NCBI GenBank assembly: GCA_041653595.1
Contig: JBAZFB010000011.1
Location: forward strand, 1-47,364
Length of the DNA: 47,364 bases
Reading direction: 5' to 3'
Source of the DNA: Candidatus Omnitrophota bacterium
GTDB lineage: Bacteria; Omnitrophota; Gorgyraeia; Pluralincolimonadales; Pluralincolimonadaceae
This document shows positions 16,928-24,190 of the stretch, piece after piece. The position numbers and the translations under genes are program-made. How positions within the stretch are numbered: the first letter of the stretch is position 1; each line of letters opens with the position of its first letter. Under the pieces are notes generated by a model that made no database searches, had not been told where the DNA came from, and saw nothing but the letters and a program-made list of their open reading frames with translations.

Positions 16928-17505
16928 GGAAGCGCCGCGCAGGGTTCACACTTGTCGAATTATTGATAGCGATGCTGATATTCTCCATCGTCTCTATCTC
17001 GATATATCTTTCATTTAATGTGGGCATCCGCGCCTGGCAGAAAGGCGAGGGGAGTTACCGCAGCAGGCAGGAGGTCCGGTATCTTTTGGGCACGCTCTCG
17101 CGCGAATTAAGGAACGCCGTCAATTCGCAGGTGATAGTATTTTCCGGGAGCGCGGATTCCGTCTCTTTTTGCAGGGCGGTTAACGGCCTATTCAGGGTGA
17201 CCTACGAGTTTGACGAAGGGGAGAAAGCGGTATACAGGGTATTGCGGAACTATAAGGATAACGGCGCCGGAACGAGGTCCCGGTTGGCGTCCGGGATATC
17301 CGCCGTTAAATTCCGGTATTTATACAAAAAAGACGGAAGACCGGTATGGGGTGATTCCTGGCAGGAAGATTATAAAGAAGTCCCGTTCGGCGTCCAGGTA
17401 TTTTTGACATATAATACAGGCGGCTCCGCCGAACCCCTTAAGATATCCCGGACGGTATTGATACCTACGGGAACGCTGAAAGATGAAGAGGTGATCACTC
17501 CTTGA
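16924..17505 (+). CDS. gspJ: Minor pseudopilin GspJ
   Basis: A 193-aa pseudopilin with site RAG/FTLVE and helix LLIAMLIFSIVSISIYLSF, then a larger beta domain. RSRQEVRYLLGTLSRELRNA is a GspJ-like segment after the helix, and the GspJ/PilW style continues with VSFCRAVNG and AVKFRYLYKKDGRPVWGDSW. It overlaps gspI by ATGA and gspK by TTGA. Size and position between I and K support GspJ. Confidence 0.87.
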   Translation: MRKRRAGFTLVELLIAMLIFSIVSISIYLSFNVGIRAWQKGEGSYRSRQEVRYLLGTLSRELRNAVNSQVIVFSGSADSVSFCRAVNGLFRVTYEFDEGEKAVYRVLRNYKDNGAGTRSRLASGISAVKFRYLYKKDGRPVWGDSWQEDYKEVPFGVQVFLTYNTGGSAEPLKISRTVLIPTGTLKDEEVITP

Positions 17506-18473
17506 ATAGAGGGGCCATCCTTATAATAACCTTGTGGATTTTGGCGATTTTGGCTATACTTTCAATTGGGATAGGCGGCAGGATGGGGCTTGAACTGAAA
17601 CTTACCGGTTTTAACAGGGACAGCGCGGCTGCCCTGTACCTTTCCGAGGCCGGCGTAAAACGCGCGGCGGCCGTCATCCTCAGCAAGAAGAACCACACGA
17701 TGGATACCCTGAACGAGCAATGGTCATGCAATAATGAGGAAGCCAACCCGCTTTTCAAGGATATCAAGATAGGGGAGGCCGGTACCTTTACCGTAAGTTA
17801 TCACTCTTCCGATAAACGGGTCTTTTACGGCGTCCAGGACGAGGAAGCGCGTATAAATATCAATAACGCGCCCGGGGATGTCATCAAGCGGCTTATCGAG
17901 TATTTTGACCTTACAGAAGACGCCGGCGAGATCGCGGCTAGCATAGAAGATTGGCGCGACGAAGACGATATCCGCAAGGCCGGTTCCCAGGAATACGTTG
18001 AATATGATTACACTGAAGAGGGATACAAGAAAAAGGATCTCCCTTTTGACTCGATAGATGAGGTCTTGTTGGTCAAGGGCGTAAACCGCGAGCTCTTCGA
18101 TAAGATAAAGGGATATATCACCGTATACCCGATAACCGGCACGGGCTGCCGGATAAATGTGAATACGGCCCCGTTGCCCGTACTTATGGCGCTGGGTTTT
18201 TCGCAAACCGAGGCCGAAACTATAATTGCCGCCAGGATCGGCCCGGATACGCCGGATAATACGCATTTCGTCGACAAGAATGACTTCATAGATTTCCTGT
18301 CAGGCGCGAATATCACGTCGCTGACGGAAGCGAACAAGGCGCTCGTATCTTGCGGTTCCAATTATTACAGGGTGATATCGAAAGGTTACGCTTCGGGCGG
18401 CAGGGCGGTAAAGACCGTTACCTGTGTCATCTCGGTAACGGGCGGAAGCGTTCTCTACTGGAACGAGGAATAG
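17502..18473 (+). CDS. gspK: Minor pseudopilin GspK
   Basis: A 323-aa tip pseudopilin. The leader is very short (MNRG/AILII) and, as expected for GspK, there is no Glu at +5. The helix is ITLWILAILAILSIGIG. Family features include LYLSEAGVKRA, DEEARININNAP, a SAM-like helical insert with IEDWRDEDD, and a second INVNTAPLPVL with GFSQTEAETIIAAR. It starts at TTG 17502 inside the gspJ stop. gspL follows after 3 bases. It caps the pseudopilus with H, I and J. Confidence 0.93.
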   Translation: MNRGAILIITLWILAILAILSIGIGGRMGLELKLTGFNRDSAAALYLSEAGVKRAAAVILSKKNHTMDTLNEQWSCNNEEANPLFKDIKIGEAGTFTVSYHSSDKRVFYGVQDEEARININNAPGDVIKRLIEYFDLTEDAGEIAASIEDWRDEDDIRKAGSQEYVEYDYTEEGYKKKDLPFDSIDEVLLVKGVNRELFDKIKGYITVYPITGTGCRINVNTAPLPVLMALGFSQTEAETIIAARIGPDTPDNTHFVDKNDFIDFLSGANITSLTEANKALVSCGSNYYRVISKGYASGGRAVKTVTCVISVTGGSVLYWNEE

Positions 18474-18476
18474 GCG

Positions 18477-19910
18477 ATGGGATTATTTACCGACAAGACT
18501 AAAACGGCGATCGAGATACGCGAATCTGAGATAAAAGTCATCCAGATATCGGTGAGCGGCCCGGCCGCGGCGGTAGAGGCCTGCGTCAGCGAGGCGGTGC
18601 CGTCGAATGACGCCAAAGCGGCTTCAGAGGCGTTACGGAAGATCCTCAAAAACTATAACATAAAACCAAAAGAGACAGTCCTCGTAATACCCAGGCAATC
18701 CGTGACGACCAAGACGATGAGCCTTCCGTCCCATGACCCGGCGGAGATAGAAGAGATGGCCGGGTTCCAGGCGATAAAACAGATACCCTATCCCAAAGAG
18801 GAGATAACATACGGCGTCAGCCCGATAGAGACGACGGCCGAGGGCTATTCAAAAGTGATGCTTGTCATCTGCCACAAAGATATGGTCGAGAGGCCGCTTG
18901 AAGTGATGAGGTCCTGCGGATTCTCCCCTTCGAAGGTGACGCTGAGCTCTTTCGGTATCCTCAACTGGCTAAGGATGGATCCGGAGTTCATGGCCGGGGC
19001 AGGCGCGGCGCCTGTTATCGTCGTGGAATGCGATAAGTCGACCACAGACATCGTGATCGCCGATAAAGAGAAGGTAATATATACACGCGGACTCACTTTC
19101 GGCTCCGGCGGGGGCGCGGATTACATCGAAAGGCTCAAGGAAGAGATAACGAGGACCCTGGCGACATTCGAAAAGGAATCTTTGACCTTGAAACCCGTAA
19201 AGGCTGTCTTTACCGGTTATCTGCCCGGGATGGAAGCGCAGAAGGAATCGCTTGAAAACGCGATGGGGATAAAGGTCGAATTCAGGGACGCGTTCAAGGT
19301 GTTTCCTTCCGGGGTACCTGAAAGATCCAGGCCTTTCGCCTCAACAGGTTCGTTCGCTTCCCTTATAGGCAATGCGGCCGGACCGGACAGGGTAGACCTC
19401 CTGCCCAGGAAATTCAAGGCTGCCAGGTCGGTGAAGATAAGGAGGAAAGAGGCTTTGGTCTCCCTTTCGCTGGCCGCGGCTGTCCTGATACTTCTATCTC
19501 TTGTTGTCGTGAACAAGCTGCACCAAAAGGAAGAATTATTGAGGGCGCTCGAACTGAGGTTGAAAAAGACGGCCCCGTCGGCGCAGGAGATCGGCAGGAA
19601 GAAGGAGTTAGCCGATATCGTCAGGGCCGAATCATCCCAAAGGGCGAGGCCGCTTTTGGTATTGAACGAATTCTACAGGATCGCGCCCCCTTCGATAAAC
19701 CTCGCGCTGTATAAATACGAGGAGGGGAGGGTGGACATAAAGGGGACGTCGTCAGCTTTGTCCGAGGTGTTCAGGTTCGTCAAGCTGCTCGACGACTCGC
19801 CGTATTTTGAGAACGCCGAAGTGAAATACGCCGCAAAGAGAAAAACCCCGCAAGCCGAATTCGTGGATTTCGAGATATCCTGCCCGTTATCCGGAAAGGC
19901 GGGCAAATGA
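18477..19910 (+). CDS. gspL: GspL-like protein (PilM-like actin fold plus PilN-like membrane part)
   Basis: A 477-aa protein in which an N-terminal cytoplasmic PilM-like, actin-fold domain (about 1-315; IPRQSVTTKTMSLP, EEMAGFQAIKQIPYP, IVVECDKSTTDIVI) is joined to one membrane helix (about 326-344, LVSLSLAAAVLILLSLVVV). A PilN-like periplasmic domain follows, with LLVLNEFYRIAPPSINL and SEVFRFVKLLDDSP. This is the GspL arrangement, made by separate PilM and PilN in type IV pili. It connects GspE to the inner-membrane platform. It overlaps the next gene by ATGA. Confidence 0.85.
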   Translation: MGLFTDKTKTAIEIRESEIKVIQISVSGPAAAVEACVSEAVPSNDAKAASEALRKILKNYNIKPKETVLVIPRQSVTTKTMSLPSHDPAEIEEMAGFQAIKQIPYPKEEITYGVSPIETTAEGYSKVMLVICHKDMVERPLEVMRSCGFSPSKVTLSSFGILNWLRMDPEFMAGAGAAPVIVVECDKSTTDIVIADKEKVIYTRGLTFGSGGGADYIERLKEEITRTLATFEKESLTLKPVKAVFTGYLPGMEAQKESLENAMGIKVEFRDAFKVFPSGVPERSRPFASTGSFASLIGNAAGPDRVDLLPRKFKAARSVKIRRKEALVSLSLAAAVLILLSLVVVNKLHQKEELLRALELRLKKTAPSAQEIGRKKELADIVRAESSQRARPLLVLNEFYRIAPPSINLALYKYEEGRVDIKGTSSALSEVFRFVKLLDDSPYFENAEVKYAAKRKTPQAEFVDFEISCPLSGKAGK

Positions 19911-20440
19911 CATTATTAAACCTCAGCGGCCGGGAGAGCAGGCTTTTTTATCTTACATTGGCGGTGATAGTCGCATGGACCGCCCAGGCGTTCATCTTAA
20001 AACCGGTCTCGACAAAATGGAAGCGGCTTAACGATGAGATAGCCGCGGACAGCCTCAAACTGGAAAAGAGCGAGCGCCTCATCGGCAGGACAGGGCCGAT
20101 AACCGGCGATTATGAAAAGGCCGCGTCGGCCCTCAGGATGGCCGGTTCGGCGGAAGAGGAGATGGCTAAATTCCTCACCGAGATCGAATCCCTCGCGAAT
20201 ACGACCGGAGTCCACATAAACGAGATAAAACCCCTGCCCACGAAAAAATTCAGCCTTTACAGGAAGTTTTACGCCGACCTCGAGCTGGAAGGGGACATGA
20301 TACAGATATCAGATTTCATGCGTAAAGTGCAGAATTCCGCTCATCTGCTGGCTATCGATAGATTATCGCTAAATCCGAAACAGGCCGGCTCGAACATCCT
20401 CAGGTGCGGTATCGTAATTTCCAAAATAGCTATCCATTAA
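19907..20440 (+). CDS. gspM: GspM/PilO-like platform protein
   Basis: A 177-aa bitopic inner-membrane protein. It has a short cytoplasmic N-terminus, a helix at about 14-31 (LTLAVIVAWTAQAFILKPV), a coiled stretch with KRLNDEIAADSLKLEKSE, and a periplasmic ferredoxin-like domain with FLTEIESLANTTGVHI, YADLELEGDMIQISDFMRK (quoted in part) and LLAIDRLSLNPKQ. This is the usual PilO/GspM layout. It partners with the GspL-like protein just upstream, with which it overlaps by ATGA. It is the last gene before a new promoter. Confidence 0.85.
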   Translation: MTLLNLSGRESRLFYLTLAVIVAWTAQAFILKPVSTKWKRLNDEIAADSLKLEKSERLIGRTGPITGDYEKAASALRMAGSAEEEMAKFLTEIESLANTTGVHINEIKPLPTKKFSLYRKFYADLELEGDMIQISDFMRKVQNSAHLLAIDRLSLNPKQAGSNILRCGIVISKIAIH

Positions 20441-20459
20441 CCCATTCTTCAAAAAATAC

Positions 20460-20488
20460 TTGACAAGATAAGTATGATTTTATATACT
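20460..20488 (+). promoter_or_regulatory. Sigma-70 promoter of merR-exeA-gspC-gspD
   Basis: TTGACA (20460-20465), a 17-base spacer, then TATACT (20483-20488): close to a consensus promoter. The start of transcription should fall near 20495, inside the palindrome at 20487-20508, leaving a leader of under 20 bases. Confidence 0.85.
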
Positions 20489-20508
20489 GCTCCCTGAGTA
20501 GGGAGTAG
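20487..20508 (+). promoter_or_regulatory. Palindrome over the start of transcription, possible operator
   Basis: Arms of 9 bases (20487-20495 with 20500-20508, one G-T pair) are separated by GAGT. It overlaps the end of the -10, the predicted +1 and the ribosome site GGGAG. It is a likely operator, perhaps for the MerR-type protein encoded 3 bases downstream. Confidence 0.55.
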
Positions 20509-20511
20509 AAG

Positions 20512-20757
20512 ATGAGCGCTCATAACCTATATTTAGTTAAAGATTTAGCAAGATTGACCGGACTTTCCATAGAAACGGTGAAATATTACCTCAAAATAAG
20601 GCTTATCTCCGAGGTAGGCAGGAGCCCTGAGACGAATTTCAGGTATTTTGATGAATCTACTATAGACAGGTTGAACAGGATAATAGGTTTAAGACGGGAT
20701 AAATACCCGATAAAGAAGATCCTCGAATTACTGGAACCCGGAAGGGTCTCAAGTTGA
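20512..20757 (+). CDS. Stand-alone MerR-type HTH regulator
   Basis: An 81-aa protein consisting only of a MerR winged-helix DNA-binding domain. LVKDLARLTGLSIETVKYYLK is the HTH (quoted as the N-terminal block), followed by NFRYFDESTIDRLNRII and KYPIKKILELL. It lacks the long dimerisation coiled coil and effector domain of classical MerR proteins. It starts at ATG 20512 right after a palindrome in its own promoter and overlaps the ATPase gene by TTGA. It probably regulates this secretion sub-operon; the effector is unknown. HTH proteins of this size also act as phage-type excisionases, but no other mobile genes are near. Confidence 0.82.
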   Translation: MSAHNLYLVKDLARLTGLSIETVKYYLKIRLISEVGRSPETNFRYFDESTIDRLNRIIGLRRDKYPIKKILELLEPGRVSS

Positions 20758-21569
20758 GTTATTATAAAGCGCTTGCCCTTGAGAAAGAACCGTTTTCAAC
20801 AAGCCCGGATCCCGCCTTTTTCTTCCGTTCCCAATCGCATGAATCTGCCCTCAACAGGCTGGAGATCACGATAAGGTTGAGGCGCGGCCTGAGCGTGGTC
20901 CTGGGCGACGTGGGGACGGGAAAGACGACGCTCTCGCGGACCTTGCTGCAATCATTCCACGGTGACGATAATTTCATATTCCACATGATCCTCGACCCCA
21001 GCTATAAGACGGAATTCCAATTCCTCTCGAACCTCGCGAAGATGTTCGGGATCAAACCGGCATTCAGGTCGACTCTTGAATTCAAGGACGCAATTGAAAA
21101 ATACCTCTTCCAAAAAGGCGTCGACGAGAACAAGACGATAATCCTCCTCATAGACGAAGGCCAAAAGCTTGACGCCAACCAACTCGAACTCCTGAGGATA
21201 TTATTGAACTATGAGACCAATGAATTCAAGCTCCTGCAGCTTGTCATACTGGGCCAGGTCGAGCTGCTGCCAAGGATAAGGAAGATAAAAAATTTCATGG
21301 ACAGGATCGCCCTTAAATACCTGATAAATCCCCTGGACGAGGCTGAGACAAAACAGATGATAGAGTTCAGGCTGAAACAGGCGGGTTATGCGGCCCAGGC
21401 CCCGCTCTTTACGGACGATGCGATAAAATATATATATGAACATACGCAGGGATATCCGAGGAAGATCGCCTTGCTCTGCCACGATTGCGTGGAGACCGTC
21501 ATAATGGACGAGAGGACCGCCATAGACCGCGAGATCGTCCAGGCTGTTATAGGCAGGGAGGTAAGTTAA
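20754..21569 (+). CDS. ExeA/GspA-like AAA ATPase
   Basis: A 271-aa AAA+ ATPase of the ExeA/GspA type. The N-terminus YYKALALEKEPFSTSPDPAF is characteristic (the family begins Y-x3-L-x-EPF-x-x-PDP). Then come Walker A GDVGTGKTT near 50, Walker B IILLIDEGQKL and the C-terminal lid with HTQGYPRKIALLCHD. Full-length ExeA continues with a membrane segment and a peptidoglycan-binding domain, both absent here, so only the ATPase module is present. In Aeromonas, ExeA/ExeB help secretin assembly through the cell wall. A GspC-like protein and the secretin follow directly, which fits that role. It starts at TTG 20754. Confidence 0.88.
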   Translation: MSYYKALALEKEPFSTSPDPAFFFRSQSHESALNRLEITIRLRRGLSVVLGDVGTGKTTLSRTLLQSFHGDDNFIFHMILDPSYKTEFQFLSNLAKMFGIKPAFRSTLEFKDAIEKYLFQKGVDENKTIILLIDEGQKLDANQLELLRILLNYETNEFKLLQLVILGQVELLPRIRKIKNFMDRIALKYLINPLDEAETKQMIEFRLKQAGYAAQAPLFTDDAIKYIYEHTQGYPRKIALLCHDCVETVIMDERTAIDREIVQAVIGREVS

Positions 21570-22246
21570 TGCCCGAGGAATTCACAAGCCCGGAAGAAAA
21601 ACTATTAAGGCTCATCCGCGGCGAAAGGAAACCTAAGAATAGGCCCGTTCCGCTCCAGGAGATGGAGATATCCGTCCCGCATGAACGCGAGGCCGGTCCG
21701 GCTCCTGCCGGGCAGGACCGCAGGCCCGCGCTGCCGCAGCTTAAAAGCAGCGGAGATTACGTCAAATTTATAAACATAACCCTGATAACCGTCCTTATCG
21801 TCGCCGCCGCCGTCCTTTTGATCGACGTCATAAGCTTTAACCTGAAACGTCCGGCCTATATACCCGAACCCGCCAAGGGGGCAGCCGCGCGCCAGGAACC
21901 GCAACCACGGCCCGCCGCCCCGGCCCAGGCATATCCATCTTCCGCATCCGTTGAGATCCCGGATGATTCGGCGCTGCTAGCGTCGAAAGATCTTTTTAAG
22001 GCGTCCCCGGTCCAGGCCGCTACCGCGGCAAGGCCCGCCCAGGCCTCCTTCGACAAGTTAAAGGATTTTACGCTGAAGGGGATAATAGCCGGTGATAAAC
22101 CCCAGGTGATCCTGGAGGACGGAAAGAACAAGAAATCATATTTTCTTTACAAGGGCGATTCATTGGACAATATAAGGGTTGAGGATATACAGTCGGACAA
22201 GGTCATTTTGTCGATAAACGGTGAAGTGCTCGAACTTACCTTATAA
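21569..22246 (+). CDS. gspC: GspC/PilP-like HR-domain protein
   Basis: A 225-aa bitopic protein. A cytoplasmic Pro/Arg-rich N-terminus (about 1-65) is followed by a membrane helix at about 66-88 (FINITLITVLIVAAAVLLID), a Pro/Ala-rich periplasmic linker, and a C-terminal homology region at about 155-225 with LKDFTLKGIIAGDKPQVIL, SYFLYKGDSL and VILSINGEVLELTL. This is the layout of GspC, which links the inner-membrane platform to the secretin. The longer frame starts at 21485. ATG 21569 is chosen because it overlaps the ATPase stop (TAATG) and follows GGGAGG. Confidence 0.85.
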   Translation: MPEEFTSPEEKLLRLIRGERKPKNRPVPLQEMEISVPHEREAGPAPAGQDRRPALPQLKSSGDYVKFINITLITVLIVAAAVLLIDVISFNLKRPAYIPEPAKGAAARQEPQPRPAAPAQAYPSSASVEIPDDSALLASKDLFKASPVQAATAARPAQASFDKLKDFTLKGIIAGDKPQVILEDGKNKKSYFLYKGDSLDNIRVEDIQSDKVILSINGEVLELTL

Positions 22247-22258
22247 GAGGAGAATACC

Positions 22259-24058
22259 ATGGACAGGGTCAATATGAAGTTTTCAAGGTATCTCACGGGA
22301 TTTCTGGCATGCTTTATTTTCATCTCTTTCGCGGCCGGTTCCTTCGCCCAGTCCCCTATCTCCGCGCAGAAGATCACGCTCGACCTGAAGGGGATAGATA
22401 TAATCGACACCTTTAAGATAATATCGCAGAGGACCGGCATGAACATCATCGCGTCGAAGAGCGTGACCGGCAAGGTCACGATCTTCCTGAAAGATGTCGA
22501 TGTCTGGGACGCCTTCGAGATAATACTCCTCTCGAACGACCTGGCCTACGACGTTCGCAATGATATCGTGAACGTCATGACCGGACGGGAATACGAGGCG
22601 ATGTACGGGGAGCGTTTCAAGGATAAGAAGGAATTGGCCACTATCAAGCTTAATTACGCGAAGGCGGTAGAAGTGGCTAAAGCCGTCACGCAGGTCAAGA
22701 CGACCATAGGGAGGGTCATAGTAGATGAAGGTTCGAACTCCCTTATATTAATGGATAGCGCCGGAAGGCTCGCGCAGATGAAGGAGATGGTCGCCTCGCT
22801 CGATTCCCCTACGGTCACTAAGGTCTTCACGCTGGATTACGCGAAGAGCGATAAATTGAACCCCAAGATACAGGATATGATCACGAAAGGACTGGGTTCG
22901 GTCCGGTTTGACGAACGCACGAATACCGTGGTCGTGACCGACCTTCCGGGAAAAGTGGCGGATATCGAAAGGGTAATAAACGCTTTTGACGAAAAGACCC
23001 GGCAGGTCCTCATCGATGCCAAGATAGTCCAGGTGGAGTTAGATGACAAGTTGACCACCGGGATAGACTGGCAGACGATCTTAAAGAAAGTCACTGTCGA
23101 CCAGAAGCTTACCGCCAACCTGACCTCAGGCGGCACCTTGACGATAAGCACGGGCTTCGGGGACGGCAATACCTTCAATTCAGTCATCCAGGCCCTTAAG
23201 TTGGTAGGGAACACCAAGATCATCTCCAGCCCGCGCATTACCGCGCTCGACGGCCAGGAGGCTAAGATAATGGTGGGCACGAAAGAGGCCTATATTACCG
23301 GTACCACCACAACGCCGGCTGCCGGAGCGGTAACCACCGCGGAGTCGGTAAATTTCGTAGATGTCGGTATACAGCTTTACGTGACCCCGTCCGTGAACAA
23401 AGACGGCTATGTATCGATGAAGATAAGGCCTGTGGTCAGCTCGGTCGGCAGCAGGATCAAAACCACGGCGTCCCCGGACGGCGTGCCTATAGTAAAGACC
23501 TCCGAGGCCGAGACGAGCGTAGTGGTAAAGGACGGTGTGACTATCGTGATGGGAGGGCTCATAGAAGACACCAAAATAAGGACCGTAAACAAGATTCCGG
23601 TCCTCGGCGATATTCCCTTTTTCGGCGCGGCTTTCAGGAATGTCATAGACGAGACAAAAAAGACGGAGTTGGTCATTTTCCTTACGCCCACGATCATATC
23701 GGGAGATACGTCGCAGCCGATCCCGAATATGAAAGATTCATCGTATTCCGACTACTACGGGAGTGTCCGGGACAGGATAGTCAACCTCGACCTGTATAAC
23801 CAGACGGTAAGGACGAAGATCCTTAATACCGCTCTGCGGTCGATGCCGCAGGAGAAGCTCACCGGAAACGCCGTAGTGGCTTTTTCCCTTTTCGATGACG
23901 GTTCGCTTTTCGGCGAGCCGGTAATAATAAATAAAGCAGAGCCGGCGTTGGCCGACCTGGCCATAAAAAGCGTCAAAGATTCGACTCCTTTTCCGCCTTT
24001 TCCGAAAGACCTGGGGAAAGGGACAAAGGCCTTCAAAATAACGCTATCGTTCGAATAA
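22259..24058 (+). CDS. gspD: T2SS secretin GspD with C-terminal TonB-like domain
   Basis: The outer-membrane channel of the T2SS, 599 aa. A signal peptide (about 1-30, ending AAGSFA) leads into N0 (ITLDLKGIDIIDTFKIIS) and N1/N2-type modules. The secretin core has GNTKIISSPRITALDGQEAKI, VDVGIQLYVTP, GVTIVMGGLIEDTK and TELVIFLTPTII. It is short for GspD. After the core, residues about 533-599 (AVVAFSLFDDGSLFGEPVII, LADLAIKSVKDSTPFPPFP, FKITLSFE) resemble a TonB C-terminal domain rather than the usual S-domain. A strong ribosome site AAGAGGAGA precedes the ATG. GspC precedes it. No pilotin gene is recognised. Confidence 0.92.
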   Translation: MDRVNMKFSRYLTGFLACFIFISFAAGSFAQSPISAQKITLDLKGIDIIDTFKIISQRTGMNIIASKSVTGKVTIFLKDVDVWDAFEIILLSNDLAYDVRNDIVNVMTGREYEAMYGERFKDKKELATIKLNYAKAVEVAKAVTQVKTTIGRVIVDEGSNSLILMDSAGRLAQMKEMVASLDSPTVTKVFTLDYAKSDKLNPKIQDMITKGLGSVRFDERTNTVVVTDLPGKVADIERVINAFDEKTRQVLIDAKIVQVELDDKLTTGIDWQTILKKVTVDQKLTANLTSGGTLTISTGFGDGNTFNSVIQALKLVGNTKIISSPRITALDGQEAKIMVGTKEAYITGTTTTPAAGAVTTAESVNFVDVGIQLYVTPSVNKDGYVSMKIRPVVSSVGSRIKTTASPDGVPIVKTSEAETSVVVKDGVTIVMGGLIEDTKIRTVNKIPVLGDIPFFGAAFRNVIDETKKTELVIFLTPTIISGDTSQPIPNMKDSSYSDYYGSVRDRIVNLDLYNQTVRTKILNTALRSMPQEKLTGNAVVAFSLFDDGSLFGEPVIINKAEPALADLAIKSVKDSTPFPPFPKDLGKGTKAFKITLSFE

Positions 24059-24063
24059 ATCTA

Positions 24064-24092
24064 TTGACAAAATACGCGATATATGATATTTT
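24064..24092 (+). promoter_or_regulatory. Promoter of smc
   Basis: TTGACA (24064-24069) is consensus. At 17 bases spacing the -10 is TATTTT (24087-24092), 4 of 6 matches. Transcription would begin near 24099, giving a leader of about 90 bases. Confidence 0.6.
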
Positions 24093-24129
24093 TTAACTAA
24101 CAATTCGGAATAAAGATAACAAAATAGTC

Positions 24130-24189
24130 TTGGCACTCCCCGACCGAGAACAATTTTGGGTGTTCAACTGTCGGAAGGGAGGGTGCCAA
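24130..24189 (+). promoter_or_regulatory. Foldable smc leader that encloses the ribosome site
   Basis: Three nested stems can be drawn: 24130-24136 with 24183-24189 (7 bp), 24140-24144 with 24170-24174 (5 bp) and 24148-24152 with 24161-24165 (5 bp, 8-base loop). The ribosome site GGGAGGG (24177-24183) lies between the first two right arms, facing TCCC. The TTG start is 1 base beyond the fold. It looks like a translational control element; the ligand or trigger is unknown. Confidence 0.5.
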
Positions 24190-24190
24190 T

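Noticed and set aside
24130..24189. CIRCE-like operator: left arm TTGGCACTC resembles TTAGCACTC
   Set aside because: CIRCE arms are 9 bases apart; here they are over 40 bases apart, and the right arm has two mismatches. An RNA fold explains it better.
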